64,000 bases of DNA from the NCBI RefSeq assembly GCF_000968195.1, contig NZ_FO704550.1, positions 1,488,001-1,552,000 of the forward strand. The letters run 5' to 3'. The notes under the pieces are model-generated. The model did not search any database and was not told the origin of the DNA. It saw nothing but the letters and a program-made list of their open reading frames with translations. This document shows, piece after piece, positions 16,392-25,651 of this stretch; position 1 is the first letter of the stretch, and each line of letters starts with the position of its first letter. The translations under genes and the position numbers were made by a program. This stretch comes from Xenorhabdus doucetiae (GTDB lineage: Bacteria > Pseudomonadota > Gammaproteobacteria > Enterobacterales > Enterobacteriaceae).

Positions 16392-19224
16392 CTACTGCCC
16401 ACACGCAAACCCGGTACTGGCCCAGGCATTTCGCATCCACCGGTCTGTTTCTGCCCAGAATGTCCATTTTGCCAGCCCTTCGGTTGAGCCAGAACGGCCT
16501 GCCAGATAATCCGTTGATGTCACATAAAACTCCCGCACCCAGCCCTCGTAACGGTAAAAATTACCCCACTGCGCATAAAGCCGTTCAAAAGCATATTTGG
16601 AGGCAATCTGGCTGCCGAGTGATTGGCAAAGTTGATTCGCCTTAAAATAAAACGCTTTTGTCAGCCCTGAGCGCGCAAACCAGGTATCACTCCTTAAGGT
16701 CAGTACCACCTGTTGCCCTGTCTCATCGGTGCCCGTCAGTCTTACGCCATCGGGGCGTTGCTGCACTATCACCGTATCCCCCGATACCGTGACCGACGAT
16801 GAATCACTCTGCCAGTTTACCCGGCCTGTATTGTCGGCTGTGATAATGCGAAATTTCGCGCCCCGCCAGAATACCGAAGGTCCACGGGTGCCAAAGGATT
16901 TCTGGTTGGCATTGCCGCCCTGACGGTCAACAGCAACAGTATCAATGATACGTAGCAGGGGGATAAATTCCACCACCGGCGATACAACCTGCTGATCCCC
17001 GATTTTAGCCGTGACTGAGACCCATCCTGCCTGGTGACTGACAACGGTGGCGGTTGCATTTCCCTGACGGTCAGTCCATTCTTCCGCAGCAATCATCTCG
17101 CCAACATCGCCAGACCAGACAACCGCTTTATCCGGCACGCCCTGACCATCAATATCGGTGACCGTCACCGTAAAAGTGACACGATCTTCGCCATCCGCGA
17201 CTGCACGGGTTTTATTGACCCGCAGGGTTGATAACAACACTTCATCAAACGTCACTACCGGGGCTGCGACCTGAGTATCGCCAACCTGGACCCGGACCTG
17301 ATGCGGCCCCGCAAATGTGCTGGTCAGCCGGACTTGCGTCTGCCCCTGATGATCCGATTGTGTCCGCCCCGAGGACAACACACCGTGATCGGTTTGCCAA
17401 ATCACCGGCTGATTTACCACCGGAACCCCCAGTGAATCTTTCACCATCGTCGTCAATACAATCGCATCCTGTCCATCACCTTTCGCCTGAACCTTATCAA
17501 CCGTGATCATGGGTTTCAGCAGACGTTTAAATGTCACCACAGGAGCATCGAGGTTTTTTTCTGCCACAGCCACGTTAGCCGTTGCCGTTCCTGCGGTACG
17601 GCTGATTAACCGCGCGGTGGCTTCACCCGCACTGTTTGTCTGATCCTGCTTATCCAGCCATTGCCCGTTATCCACTGACCATTGTACTTCGGCGTTGGCA
17701 ACAGGCTGGTTGGCCGCATCACGCACGGTGACGGTATAAAGGACACTGTCCTGACCATCCGCAATGGCAGTTTGCTTATCCAACTGAAGGATGTGAGTGA
17801 ACGATGCAGTAAAGGTAATCGGTGAAGAAACCACGGTTCTGCTGCCTGCCGCCACCGTGACTGCGGTTGTTCCTGCTGTCAGGCTGGTTAAATAAGCGGT
17901 GGCCTGACCGTTCGCATCGGTTGTTAATGCAGATGATGAAAGCTGACCGAGATGCGTCTGCCAGCCAATGGCCTGATTGGGCACGGGTTCACCGGATGCG
18001 TTTTTGACGGTTACAGTCAGCGTTGCCACCGCTTTTCCGTCGGCTTTGAGGCTGTGTTTATCCACGGTGATCTCCGGTATCAACACGGCATCAAAATAGA
18101 CCGCTGGCGCAATCGCCATATCCTTATCCACGGCAACACGTACCGTATGCAGCCCCTGCTGACGACTGCTCAACGACACAAATGCCTCTCCCTGCGCATC
18201 GGTTTTCTGTGTGATGTGTGACAATTTCCCTTTGTCACTGGACCAGGTAACCGTTTGATTGGGGATAGGTAGCCCCTCCTGATCGGTCACCACCACGGTA
18301 TAGATCACACTGCCATTACCCTCCGCTTGTGCCTTAAGTTTATTTGTTGTCACCTGTAGCTGTTTTTCAGTCGGCAAACTGATAATCATCATGGCAGCCC
18401 GGTTGGAGCGATTCCCCCGGCTGTCAACAGCAATCCCGGAAAGCCGGACCGGTTTTTCTGTGTTTTTTGGCAACAGCAAGGTGACTTTATCTGGCTGCTG
18501 CTGAAGCATTTTGCCGCCTGCCTGTTGTAATTCCCCCGTATCCAGTTCCAAACGCGCAAGCGGGTATTTGGATTGAATAGTCGGTACAAAGGTGATTTCC
18601 TTTCCTTCATACCCGTTGAGGGAGGCCGGAAAGGCCAGTGTTATTAGCGTCTGCTTTTGATAATCCAATACCATATCATTGCGCCGGTTGACAAAATCAA
18701 ACTGACTGGCTTTCAGGCTGCGCAGCGGTGCGACTTCGCTCGGGTCAAGCTGTTGGCTAAACGGAATACCCAATCGATAATTCATGCCCAGGGTAAAACG
18801 GTTTTCTCTGACACCCTGTTTACCCTGCCGAAAATCCGCGCCCAGCGTCACCAGGGGCACCCGAAGCAGTCTGATACCAGGGTAACAGCCAGTCAAATGA
18901 GAGGCCTTTTAACGAAAAACGGCTGTCGAAAGGTACGGTGAGGCGGGTATTGCCGTATTGGTTAAACCAAGGAGTCAGTGTGGATGTCACTGCGGACGAG
19001 AGCTGCTGAGCGGCCAGTGTTTTTGCGGCTTCACCGGGTGAGTGTGAGCGGGTTAATTGGCCCCATTGGGAGGTGATCTCCGCAAACTGGATTGTAGTAT
19101 CGTTCCGATTGTTAGGTTCTGAAGCTGCATAACCATTAAGACTAAATAACAGACACAATAAGCTGATAACAAAGCAGTTTATTTTCCCTGGCAGAAGTAA
19201 ATGAACTTGAGGATACACAGGCAT
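16392..19224 (-). pseudogene. Invasin/intimin-like protein (inverse autotransporter), internally deleted
   Basis: Two overlapping frames make up one gene. The first (from the ATG at 19224) has a signal peptide (CFVISLLCLLFSLNGYAAS) and the start of the inverse-autotransporter barrel (LTPWFNQYGNTRLTV, SFDWLLPWYQT). The second resumes in another frame with the barrel's end (TLGADFRQGKQG, LGMNYRLGIPFSQQLDPSEV), then five Big_1-type Ig-like domains (each with IPNQTVTW- or VPNQAIGW-like cores) and a C-terminal lectin-like region with two cysteines. Comparison with intact invasins puts an out-of-frame deletion of about 100 or more barrel residues near 18860. Without the barrel it cannot reach the surface. 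A pseudogene unless the repeats serve as a silent reservoir. Confidence 0.85.
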
Positions 19225-19263
19225 GTTACTCTTTTCATTGATAGTGGAAATGGTAACATGCCT
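19219..19263 (-). promoter_or_regulatory. Hairpin enclosing the invasin start codon
   Basis: AGGCATGTTAC (19219-19229) and GTAACATGCCT (19253-19263) are perfect inverted repeats of 11 bases with a 23-base spacer. On the minus-strand mRNA the 3' arm contains the start codon (19224-19222), and the ribosome binding site (AAGAG) lies in the loop. Such a fold could limit translation in the manner of an RNA thermometer; function is inferred. Confidence 0.5.
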
Positions 19264-19339
19264 AAAAAGTGGAAAAAGCACTGTATTTAATTCTTTTCTC
19301 AATTGCAAAAATAATAGATGGAAATTGAAAAACAAATAG

Positions 19340-20499
19340 TAAATAGGTTTTCATAATTGTGATACACCCATTTTTCTCATCCCCGGTTTCTGCTGTTGTA
19401 AGGAAGCGGTTTCCATGAAGATTTTGACATGGTGAAGCAACTGCCACATAAATTGGCAGCAGTGGTTTCGTGTCACGGTTTCATGCAAGGATTGCCATAG
19501 ACGTTCAATTTTATTTCACCCACGGGGATTAGGACGGTAAAAAGAGAAGGTTAAAATGGGGATTTTTTTCCAGCCAAACCCTGCCTTTCCGGCTCTTCTG
19601 AATGCAATAGTTATCTAAAATTAACGTGATTGTCTTGGCACTGGTATATTGATGATTAATTTCATCTAACAATTTGATAAATAAATCTGAGTTCTTTCTC
19701 AAGCCACCGACATACGTGATTTCTTTCGTTTTCGCATTGAGGCAACCCGCAAGGTAGTGTTTTTGGTTCTTTCCGGGGGTAACAACACGCTTTTGCTGTC
19801 CTTTGAAGCACCAGTCTGCACCGATTTTCGGGTTAAGGTTGATGTCCACTTCATCCTCATATAAGACAGGATGTTTCCCTGAGGCATTGGATAACGCCTC
19901 GCTGATTTTGGCCATTGGTTCATCATACTCAGGGTCAGGTAATTTTAAGGTTGGCGCCGCCCTTCGCCAAACGATGCCCGCCCGACAAAAGTAGCGATAG
20001 AGTGTACTTTGAGAGAGCGATATATTCAGTATCTCATTGATTTTAAGTGTAATCAGTTCAAGGCTCCATCGTGAACGGAGATAGCCAAGATGTTGTGGAG
20101 AGTGCTGTAATAAGAAAGAAATGACGGAGAGAAGCGGGGCTAAATTCCAGATGGCAGGCCTTCCCGCAGGGAGGCTTTTAAGCCCTTCCAACCCGTATAA
20201 TGTTAACCAATTTACCCAACGATTAACTGAAGAACGTGAACAGTGAAGCGTTCTGGAAACGTGAGAAACCGTACTCCCTTCATGCAACATCAAGAGCGCG
20301 GTGAGGCGACGTGCATAGTTCTTATCCCGGGTTTTCTGGATAGCTTTTTTCATTTGACGTCGTTCATTTCGGGGTATTGATGTTATGATTGGCATGACTC
20401 AGTCCCTTTTGGGAATTGTTTTGATTTGGGCGATTAATCAGATCGCGAAAATCGGACTGAGTTCCCTTCAAGTGATCTACTATTTTGAAAACCTATTTA
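19340..20499 (-). mobile_element. Decayed IS630-family element
   Basis: The terminal inverted repeat TAAATAGGTTTTCA is at 19340-19353 and its complement at 20486-20499, with TA at both outer edges. The single transposase gene inside is broken by a stop and a frameshift. The left end lies about 80 bases upstream of the invasin promoter hairpin; the right end is 174 bases before the Tlde1 gene. Confidence 0.8.
19351..20395 (-). pseudogene. IS630-family transposase, broken near its C-terminus
   Basis: The 288-codon open part keeps the N-terminal HTH (VSHVSRTLHCSRSSVNRWV) and two DDE aspartates (LYEDEVDINLNP, ITLILDNYCIQ). It then meets a TAA at 19529-19531 where a tyrosine is expected, and an extra A soon after shifts the frame, so the third catalytic residue (E of NKIERLWQSL) is read only in another frame. 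The tail can be followed to a TGA at 19351. The transposase should be inactive. Confidence 0.85.
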
Positions 20500-20672
20500 G
20501 AAAGGAACTTTTATTTATCTGGATTAAATCAAAAAAACAAAATGTAATATTTTTTAACAAATAAACTTATAAAATTATTTAAATCATAAACAACAAGTGT
20601 GATAAAGTATATAAAGTGAAATGGTTAATTTTTATTTAACTTAAATTTACTTTAAAGAAAAAGGATCTTTAA

Positions 20673-21032
20673 ATGGCTTGGATTTATCATCAGTACTCAG
20701 GTGAGTTATATCATAACGACAAATTAGTTTTTCGTAATGGTTATAGTGGTAATGGAATACATAAAAATAATCCTGCATCAGAATCTATACGTGGAAAAGG
20801 ACCAATCCCAAGAGGACGATATACAATAGGAGGTTATACCAATAGCAAAGGTGCAATGACTATCCATTTAGAACCGAGTCAGAGTAATAATATGTATGGA
20901 AGAGATCTTTTTAGAATTCATGGTGATAGCAGATCAAGGCCCGGAGAAGCGTCGGAAGGGTGTATAATTGTTGGAAAGGAAGCAAGAAGAGAGATTATCG
21001 ATTCTATGGATAGAGAATTAATAGTGGAATAG
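20673..21032 (+). CDS. Tlde1-like (DUF2778) peptidoglycan L,D-transpeptidase toxin
   Basis: A 119-residue protein consisting of little more than a DUF2778/Tlde1 domain. The catalytic pattern is visible as the histidine in FRIHGDS and the cysteine in ASEGCIIVG, with PIPRGRYTIGGY before them. Known Tlde1 proteins are T6SS effectors that cleave tetrapeptide stems and exchange D-amino acids in the periplasm, blocking cross-linking. There is no signal peptide, as expected for a delivered effector. AAGGA precedes the ATG. The immunity gene starts 3 bases after the stop. No vgrG, hcp or adaptor gene is nearby. Low GC suggests transfer. Confidence 0.85.
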   Translation: MAWIYHQYSGELYHNDKLVFRNGYSGNGIHKNNPASESIRGKGPIPRGRYTIGGYTNSKGAMTIHLEPSQSNNMYGRDLFRIHGDSRSRPGEASEGCIIVGKEARREIIDSMDRELIVE

Positions 21033-21035
21033 TTT

Positions 21036-21428
21036 ATGAAAAAAAATATTTTATTTGGAATGCTATTTATTCCCTATATTGCTTTTTCTTCAACAAAAGA
21101 TGAGACTAAAAAAGATTTAGATTATTGTGCAACTGTTCAATCCTGGGCTGCACAAATTGTTATAAATGACGCTTATCGGAAAAATAATCAACTTGATAGA
21201 ATGAGCGCAACATCTTCTCTATTGGAAAGAACCAAATTAGTAAAAGAAGGTAGGCCAATTGTTCTTAAAGAGTCGGGTCAGTTATATACGCAAACATTAG
21301 AAGTCACTATTCCGTATGTTGATAAAAACAAAAAACCCGTTGTTTTTATTGCATCGTCAATTATTTCAGCGGAAGAGTGTTCGTTAACGGAAGTAGCTTA
21401 TTATAATATAACTAGTGAAAACGGGTAA
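21036..21428 (+). CDS. Tldi1-like periplasmic immunity protein
   Basis: A 130-residue secreted protein: signal peptide ILFGMLFIPYIAFSS, then a small mature domain with two cysteines (DYCATV and AEECSL) that could form a disulphide. It has a lysozyme-inhibitor-like mix of strands (LYTQTLEVTIPYV, PVVFIASSIISAEE). Immediate coupling to the Tlde1-like gene and export to the compartment where that toxin works make it the cognate immunity protein. Assignment is by context and destination more than by sequence recall. Confidence 0.75.
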   Translation: MKKNILFGMLFIPYIAFSSTKDETKKDLDYCATVQSWAAQIVINDAYRKNNQLDRMSATSSLLERTKLVKEGRPIVLKESGQLYTQTLEVTIPYVDKNKKPVVFIASSIISAEECSLTEVAYYNITSENG

Positions 21429-21838
21429 TATATTGGCGTTACTTGGATTTTTTACCAAGTGACGCCGTTAAAAAAATGTCTGTAAAGTTTGGTCTGGTTG
21501 TTTTCCTGAGAAATTTTACCTAGTGAAGCCACCTAAAAGTCGGATGCTTTGTCACAGTCTTGTTTTTCCTTTCTCATAATATTTTTACGTGAATAACTAC
21601 ATCACATCTATTTGATTATATTATTGAAAACTTTTATTTAACACGTTAGCCTGACAATGCCATTGGCAAAATCCAATAGTCGGGGATTGCTACCATTAAA
21701 ACGGGTTCATTGTACTTAGGGTAATCGTGGGTCAATACCCTAAAAATTAAATCAAACTGATAAAACTTATAGGAATAAAAAAACCGGACTTATGCCGGTT
21801 TTTTCTTAGGAGGGATATCGTCGATGGCAGAGCGTGGA
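21429..21838. other. Gap after the toxin/immunity pair with two hairpins
   Basis: A 410-base gap without a gene. A hairpin (GGCGTTACTTGG at 21435-21446 with CCAAGTGACGCC at 21455-21466) follows the immunity stop, and its loop region is partly repeated about 60 bases later (TTTTACCTAGTGAAGCC). The border between accessory and core DNA probably falls here. Confidence 0.45.
21776..21806. terminator. Bidirectional terminator
   Basis: AAACCGG (21781-21787) and CCGGTTT (21795-21801) are flanked by A-runs to the left and T-runs to the right. It can end yegH on the minus strand and any transcript from the toxin pair. Confidence 0.75.
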
Positions 21839-23419
21839 TTATACTTCCATCTCTTCTTCCACCGTGAGTGGGGTAATTTTCACTTTATTGATGCGGTGGC
21901 TGGTGATTTCCAGCGCTTCAAACAGATAGTCACCAATCTTCAATTGCTCACCTTGTTGTGGAATATGTTGCAGATGTTCCATCAGCAAACCTGCCAGTGT
22001 CTGATATTCTCGTTTTTCATCCAATGGCAGTGGCACGTAAAGTACTAAATCTTCCAGTGGCATAAACCCATTGGCGATCCAATATCCCTCTTCCGTGACC
22101 TGAATATCATGGCGGGCATCAAGCTCTCCGCTACTGGCAGGGAGGTTGCCTGTAATGGTTTCCATCACATCGGTGACCGTGACCACGCCTTCGACAGAAC
22201 CGAATTCATCGACGACAAAGGCAAAGTGGGTTTGTGCCTGACGGAATTGTTCTAACGCCTGTAGTAAGGAGAGGGATTCAGGGAAAATCAATGGCTGCTG
22301 GACTAATTTCCTTAAATCGAAAGTGTTGTGAGTGAGCTGTTGATTAAGGATATCAATCACGTGCACAACGCCAAGGGGCTCATCACTGCTCTGTTCGTCG
22401 GTGACCACAATACGCGTATGGGGTTTTTGTTCCAGTAACGTTGTCAATTTTTCCGTAGGGGAATGGACATCAAGATAAACTACATCGTGGCGTGAGGTCA
22501 TAATACTGCTGACGGTACGTTGTGCCATGCTAAGAACACGGGCAATCATCTGGCGTTCCTGTGGCTCAAAGATTTCTTTGCTATCAGTATGATCTGCAAT
22601 CAGGTCGGAAGTATGATTATCCAGCGCAGCATTTTCACGTTTGCCATTTAGAATGTGAAGAACAGCCTCTGCGGTTCTTTCGCGCAGGGAGCGGGAAGCG
22701 TTCAAGAACTTGCGACGATTAAATTGGGCGAACTGGTTCAGCGCTTCAATCATGATGGAGAAGCCGATGGCCGCGTAGAGATAGCCTTTCGGAATATGAT
22801 AGCCAAAGCCTTCTGCAACCAGGCTAAAGCCGATCATCAGCAAGAAACTGAGACACAGGATAACGATGGTAGGATGCGCATTGACGAATTTTGTCAGCGG
22901 CTTACTGGCCCATATCATCAGGATCATAGCGATGGTCACAGCAGCAATCATAATTCCAATGTGATTGACCATTCCCACGGCAGTGATAACAGAATCCAGA
23001 GAGAATACCGCATCCAAAACGATAATTTGCACAACCACCGCCCAGAAGCTGGCACCTTTGCGTTGTTGGCTGGTATGCAGGGTTTTGCCTTCTAACCGTT
23101 CATTCAATTCCATTGTGGCTTTGAACAGTAGGAATATCCCTCCTATCAGCATAATTAAATCACGGGCGCTGAAAGGGTGTTCCCATAAAGTCACCAAGGG
23201 ATTCGTCAGGGAAATGAGCCAGGATAGGCTGAATAGCAGTAATATTCTCATGACAAGAGCGAAGGAAAGCCCTGTCAGGCGAGCTTTGTCTCTCTCTTTT
23301 TCAGGAAGTTTATCTGCCAGAATGGCGATGAATATTAAGTTGTCTATTCCGAGAACAATTTCTAAAACGATAAGTGTGGCCAGACCTGCCCATATCGTCG
23401 GATCAGCGATCCATTCCAT
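21839..23419 (-). CDS. yegH: YegH: TerC/CBS/CorC-domain inner-membrane protein
   Basis: A 526-residue protein, same length and domain order as E. coli YegH (527). A TerC-type membrane domain fills residues 1-240 (LGIDNLIFIAIL, LDAVFSLDSVITAVG with conserved acidic residues in helices). A CBS pair spans about 300-420 (MTSRHDVVYLD, FVVDEFGSVEGVVTVTDVME), and a CorC_HlyC domain ends it (GYWIANGFMPLEDL). Thought to be a metal-related transporter or efflux regulator; the substrate is not established. Divergent from gnd with a 274-base spacer. It marks the return to core chromosome. Confidence 0.9.
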   Translation of the reverse strand: MEWIADPTIWAGLATLIVLEIVLGIDNLIFIAILADKLPEKERDKARLTGLSFALVMRILLLFSLSWLISLTNPLVTLWEHPFSARDLIMLIGGIFLLFKATMELNERLEGKTLHTSQQRKGASFWAVVVQIIVLDAVFSLDSVITAVGMVNHIGIMIAAVTIAMILMIWASKPLTKFVNAHPTIVILCLSFLLMIGFSLVAEGFGYHIPKGYLYAAIGFSIMIEALNQFAQFNRRKFLNASRSLRERTAEAVLHILNGKRENAALDNHTSDLIADHTDSKEIFEPQERQMIARVLSMAQRTVSSIMTSRHDVVYLDVHSPTEKLTTLLEQKPHTRIVVTDEQSSDEPLGVVHVIDILNQQLTHNTFDLRKLVQQPLIFPESLSLLQALEQFRQAQTHFAFVVDEFGSVEGVVTVTDVMETITGNLPASSGELDARHDIQVTEEGYWIANGFMPLEDLVLYVPLPLDEKREYQTLAGLLMEHLQHIPQQGEQLKIGDYLFEALEITSHRINKVKITPLTVEEEMEV

Positions 23420-23693
23420 ATAGTTTGTTTTACCTGTTATTGGGACGGCACTTGCCGACTATTCAATAATGCGTATTGAAATGCGAAATATCAATAGGGG
23501 ATTTATCTCAGTTGGAAATTTTTTCAGCAAAAAAACGTTATGACGGTATCGGTTGCATCAATAACTACCCCCGACGCCCTTTCCTGAGTTAACATGTGAC
23601 TTCATTAACAAATTGCCCGCTCTGTTTTGTTGCATACGGCATGACGTAAAGCATCTTGGGTGGGCCGCAGTCATTATTAGACGGGAGTTATTC

Positions 23694-25100
23694 ATGTCCA
23701 AACAACAGATCGGTGTTGTCGGTATGGCGGTAATGGGGCGCAACCTGGCGTTGAATATTGAAAGCCGTGGTTACTCTGTATCTATTTTTAACCGCTCCAG
23801 CGATAAAACTGATGAAGTTATTGCTGAAAATCCAGGGAAAAAATTAGTTCCAAGTTATTCCATTGAAGAGTTTGTCGATTCGCTGGAAAAGCCACGTCGT
23901 ATTCTGTTGATGGTTAAGGCGGGGGAAGCGACGGATAAAACCATTGCCTCACTGACACCACATTTGGATAAGGGTGACATTCTGATCGATGGTGGCAACA
24001 CCTATTTTCAGGATACCATTCGCCGTAATCGTGAATTATCTGCTCAGGGTTTTAACTTTATCGGTACGGGTGTTTCTGGTGGTGAAGAAGGGGCATTGAA
24101 AGGGCCTTCCATTATGCCTGGTGGTCAGAAAGAGGCTTATGAGTTGGTCGCCCCTATTCTGAAAGAGATTGCCGCTCAGGTTGATGGCGAACCTTGTGTG
24201 ACTTATATCGGGGCAGATGGTGCCGGCCATTATGTGAAGATGGTTCACAATGGCATTGAATATGGTGATATGCAGTTGATTGCAGAGGCCTATTCACTGC
24301 TGAAAAACGCATTGAACCTGAGCAATCAGGCATTGGCTGAAGTGTTCAGTGATTGGAACCAAGGCGAACTGAGTAGCTATTTGATCGAAATTACTGCTGA
24401 TATTTTCCGTAAACAAGATGAAGAAGGAAAATATCTGGTTGACGTGATCCTGGATGAAGCCGCTAACAAAGGCACCGGTAAGTGGACGAGCCAAAGCTCA
24501 CTGGATCTGGGTATTCCCGTCACATTGATCACAGAATCTGTGTTTGCACGCTATCTCTCTTCCCTGAAAGATCAGCGCGTCGCGGCATCCAAGGTTCTGT
24601 CCGGCCCTGAGGTTCAGCCATTTAACGGGGATCAAGCTGAATTTATTGAGAAAGTTCGCCGTGCTCTGTATCTGGGTAAAATTGTTTCTTACGCGCAAGG
24701 TTTCCAACAGTTGAAAGCCGCATCGGATGAGTATCATTGGGATCTGAACTATGGCGAAATTGCCAAGATCTTCCGAGCAGGTTGTATTATTCGCGCGCAA
24801 TTCCTGCAAAAAATCACGGATGCCTACAATGAAAATCCGGCTATCGCTAACCTGCTTTTAGCCCCTTATTTCAAACAAATCGCCGACGAATATCAGCAAG
24901 CCCTGCGTGATGTTATTTCTTATGGTGTGCAAAATGGTATCCCAACGCCAACATTCTCTGCGGCCATCTCTTATTACGATAGCTACCGTTCCGCAGTATT
25001 GCCTGCCAACTTGATTCAGGCACAGCGTGATTACTTTGGTGCGCACACTTACAAGCGCACTGATAAAGAAGGCGTTTTCCACACTGAATGGTTAGAGTAA
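23694..25100 (+). CDS. gnd: 6-phosphogluconate dehydrogenase, decarboxylating
   Basis: A 468-residue cytosolic enzyme of the oxidative pentose phosphate pathway: 6-phosphogluconate + NADP+ to ribulose 5-phosphate + CO2 + NADPH. The NADP-binding GVVGMAVMGRNLALN opens it, GVSGGEEGALKGPSIMPGG and the catalytic KMVHNGIEYGDMQ follow, and the C-terminal helical part matches to the end (AHTYKRTD). The start at 23694 gives the standard family length with GGGAG upstream; 27 extra in-frame codons before it are untranslated. Ends at a strong terminator. Confidence 0.98.
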   Translation: MSKQQIGVVGMAVMGRNLALNIESRGYSVSIFNRSSDKTDEVIAENPGKKLVPSYSIEEFVDSLEKPRRILLMVKAGEATDKTIASLTPHLDKGDILIDGGNTYFQDTIRRNRELSAQGFNFIGTGVSGGEEGALKGPSIMPGGQKEAYELVAPILKEIAAQVDGEPCVTYIGADGAGHYVKMVHNGIEYGDMQLIAEAYSLLKNALNLSNQALAEVFSDWNQGELSSYLIEITADIFRKQDEEGKYLVDVILDEAANKGTGKWTSQSSLDLGIPVTLITESVFARYLSSLKDQRVAASKVLSGPEVQPFNGDQAEFIEKVRRALYLGKIVSYAQGFQQLKAASDEYHWDLNYGEIAKIFRAGCIIRAQFLQKITDAYNENPAIANLLLAPYFKQIADEYQQALRDVISYGVQNGIPTPTFSAAISYYDSYRSAVLPANLIQAQRDYFGAHTYKRTDKEGVFHTEWLE

Positions 25101-25136
25101 TCATCAGATAGCTTAATAAGATATAAATATTCTCAA

Positions 25137-25167
25137 AATAAGGTGCTGAATTTTCAGCACCTTTTTT
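25137..25167 (+). terminator. gnd terminator
   Basis: AAGGTGCTGAA (25140-25150) pairs with TTCAGCACCTT (25153-25163), followed by TTTT. Confidence 0.9.
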
Positions 25168-25216
25168 GTGAAATAAAAGCCTCGTGAAATAGAAGTAAAT
25201 ATCAAGGCGATGGTTG

Positions 25217-25357
25217 TCATTTAAGCAAGCGTTGGGCAAATCCCTCCAGCCAGTGTGCTATCTCGGCATCGTGGAAATAAAGGAATACCGCGAGGCTGAG
25301 GATAATAAGACCGAGTATTACCAGAACAAAAATATTATTCATAGAATAATCACTCAT
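25217..25357 (-). CDS. Possible small membrane protein (46 residues)
   Basis: A short minus-strand frame MSDYSMNNIF continuing with one hydrophobic helix (VLVILGLIILSLAVFLYF) and an amphipathic tail ending FAQRLLK. The single-helix-plus-amphipathic-tail form is typical of bacterial small membrane proteins. The ribosome binding site is weak; an alternative ATG lies 5 codons in. It is placed in the otherwise empty 550-base gap between gnd and yiaY. I do not recognise a named homologue. Confidence 0.4.
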   Translation of the reverse strand: MSDYSMNNIFVLVILGLIILSLAVFLYFHDAEIAHWLEGFAQRLLK

Positions 25358-25651
25358 TTCTGTCTGATTAAACTATAGCAAAATATAAGTTTTGTTTAAG
25401 TTATTTGGGTTATATTCAACTGGTTATTTTCCGAAATGCGACTGATCCCTGCATTGTGCCAAAACACAGTGAGTCGATTTAGAAACTTCTTTTGGGCTTG
25501 CCAGAAATGTCCGGCTTCCGCCTATTTTTTCCTGTTTACATCGGTAATTATTGATTTTGGTCAAATTTGCTGGGTTAGATAAGTGTCACATTGTCATTCA
25601 ATTTATGACATTGAGATTTGGAATACTTCAGTAAAATCTAAGGGGTTTCAA

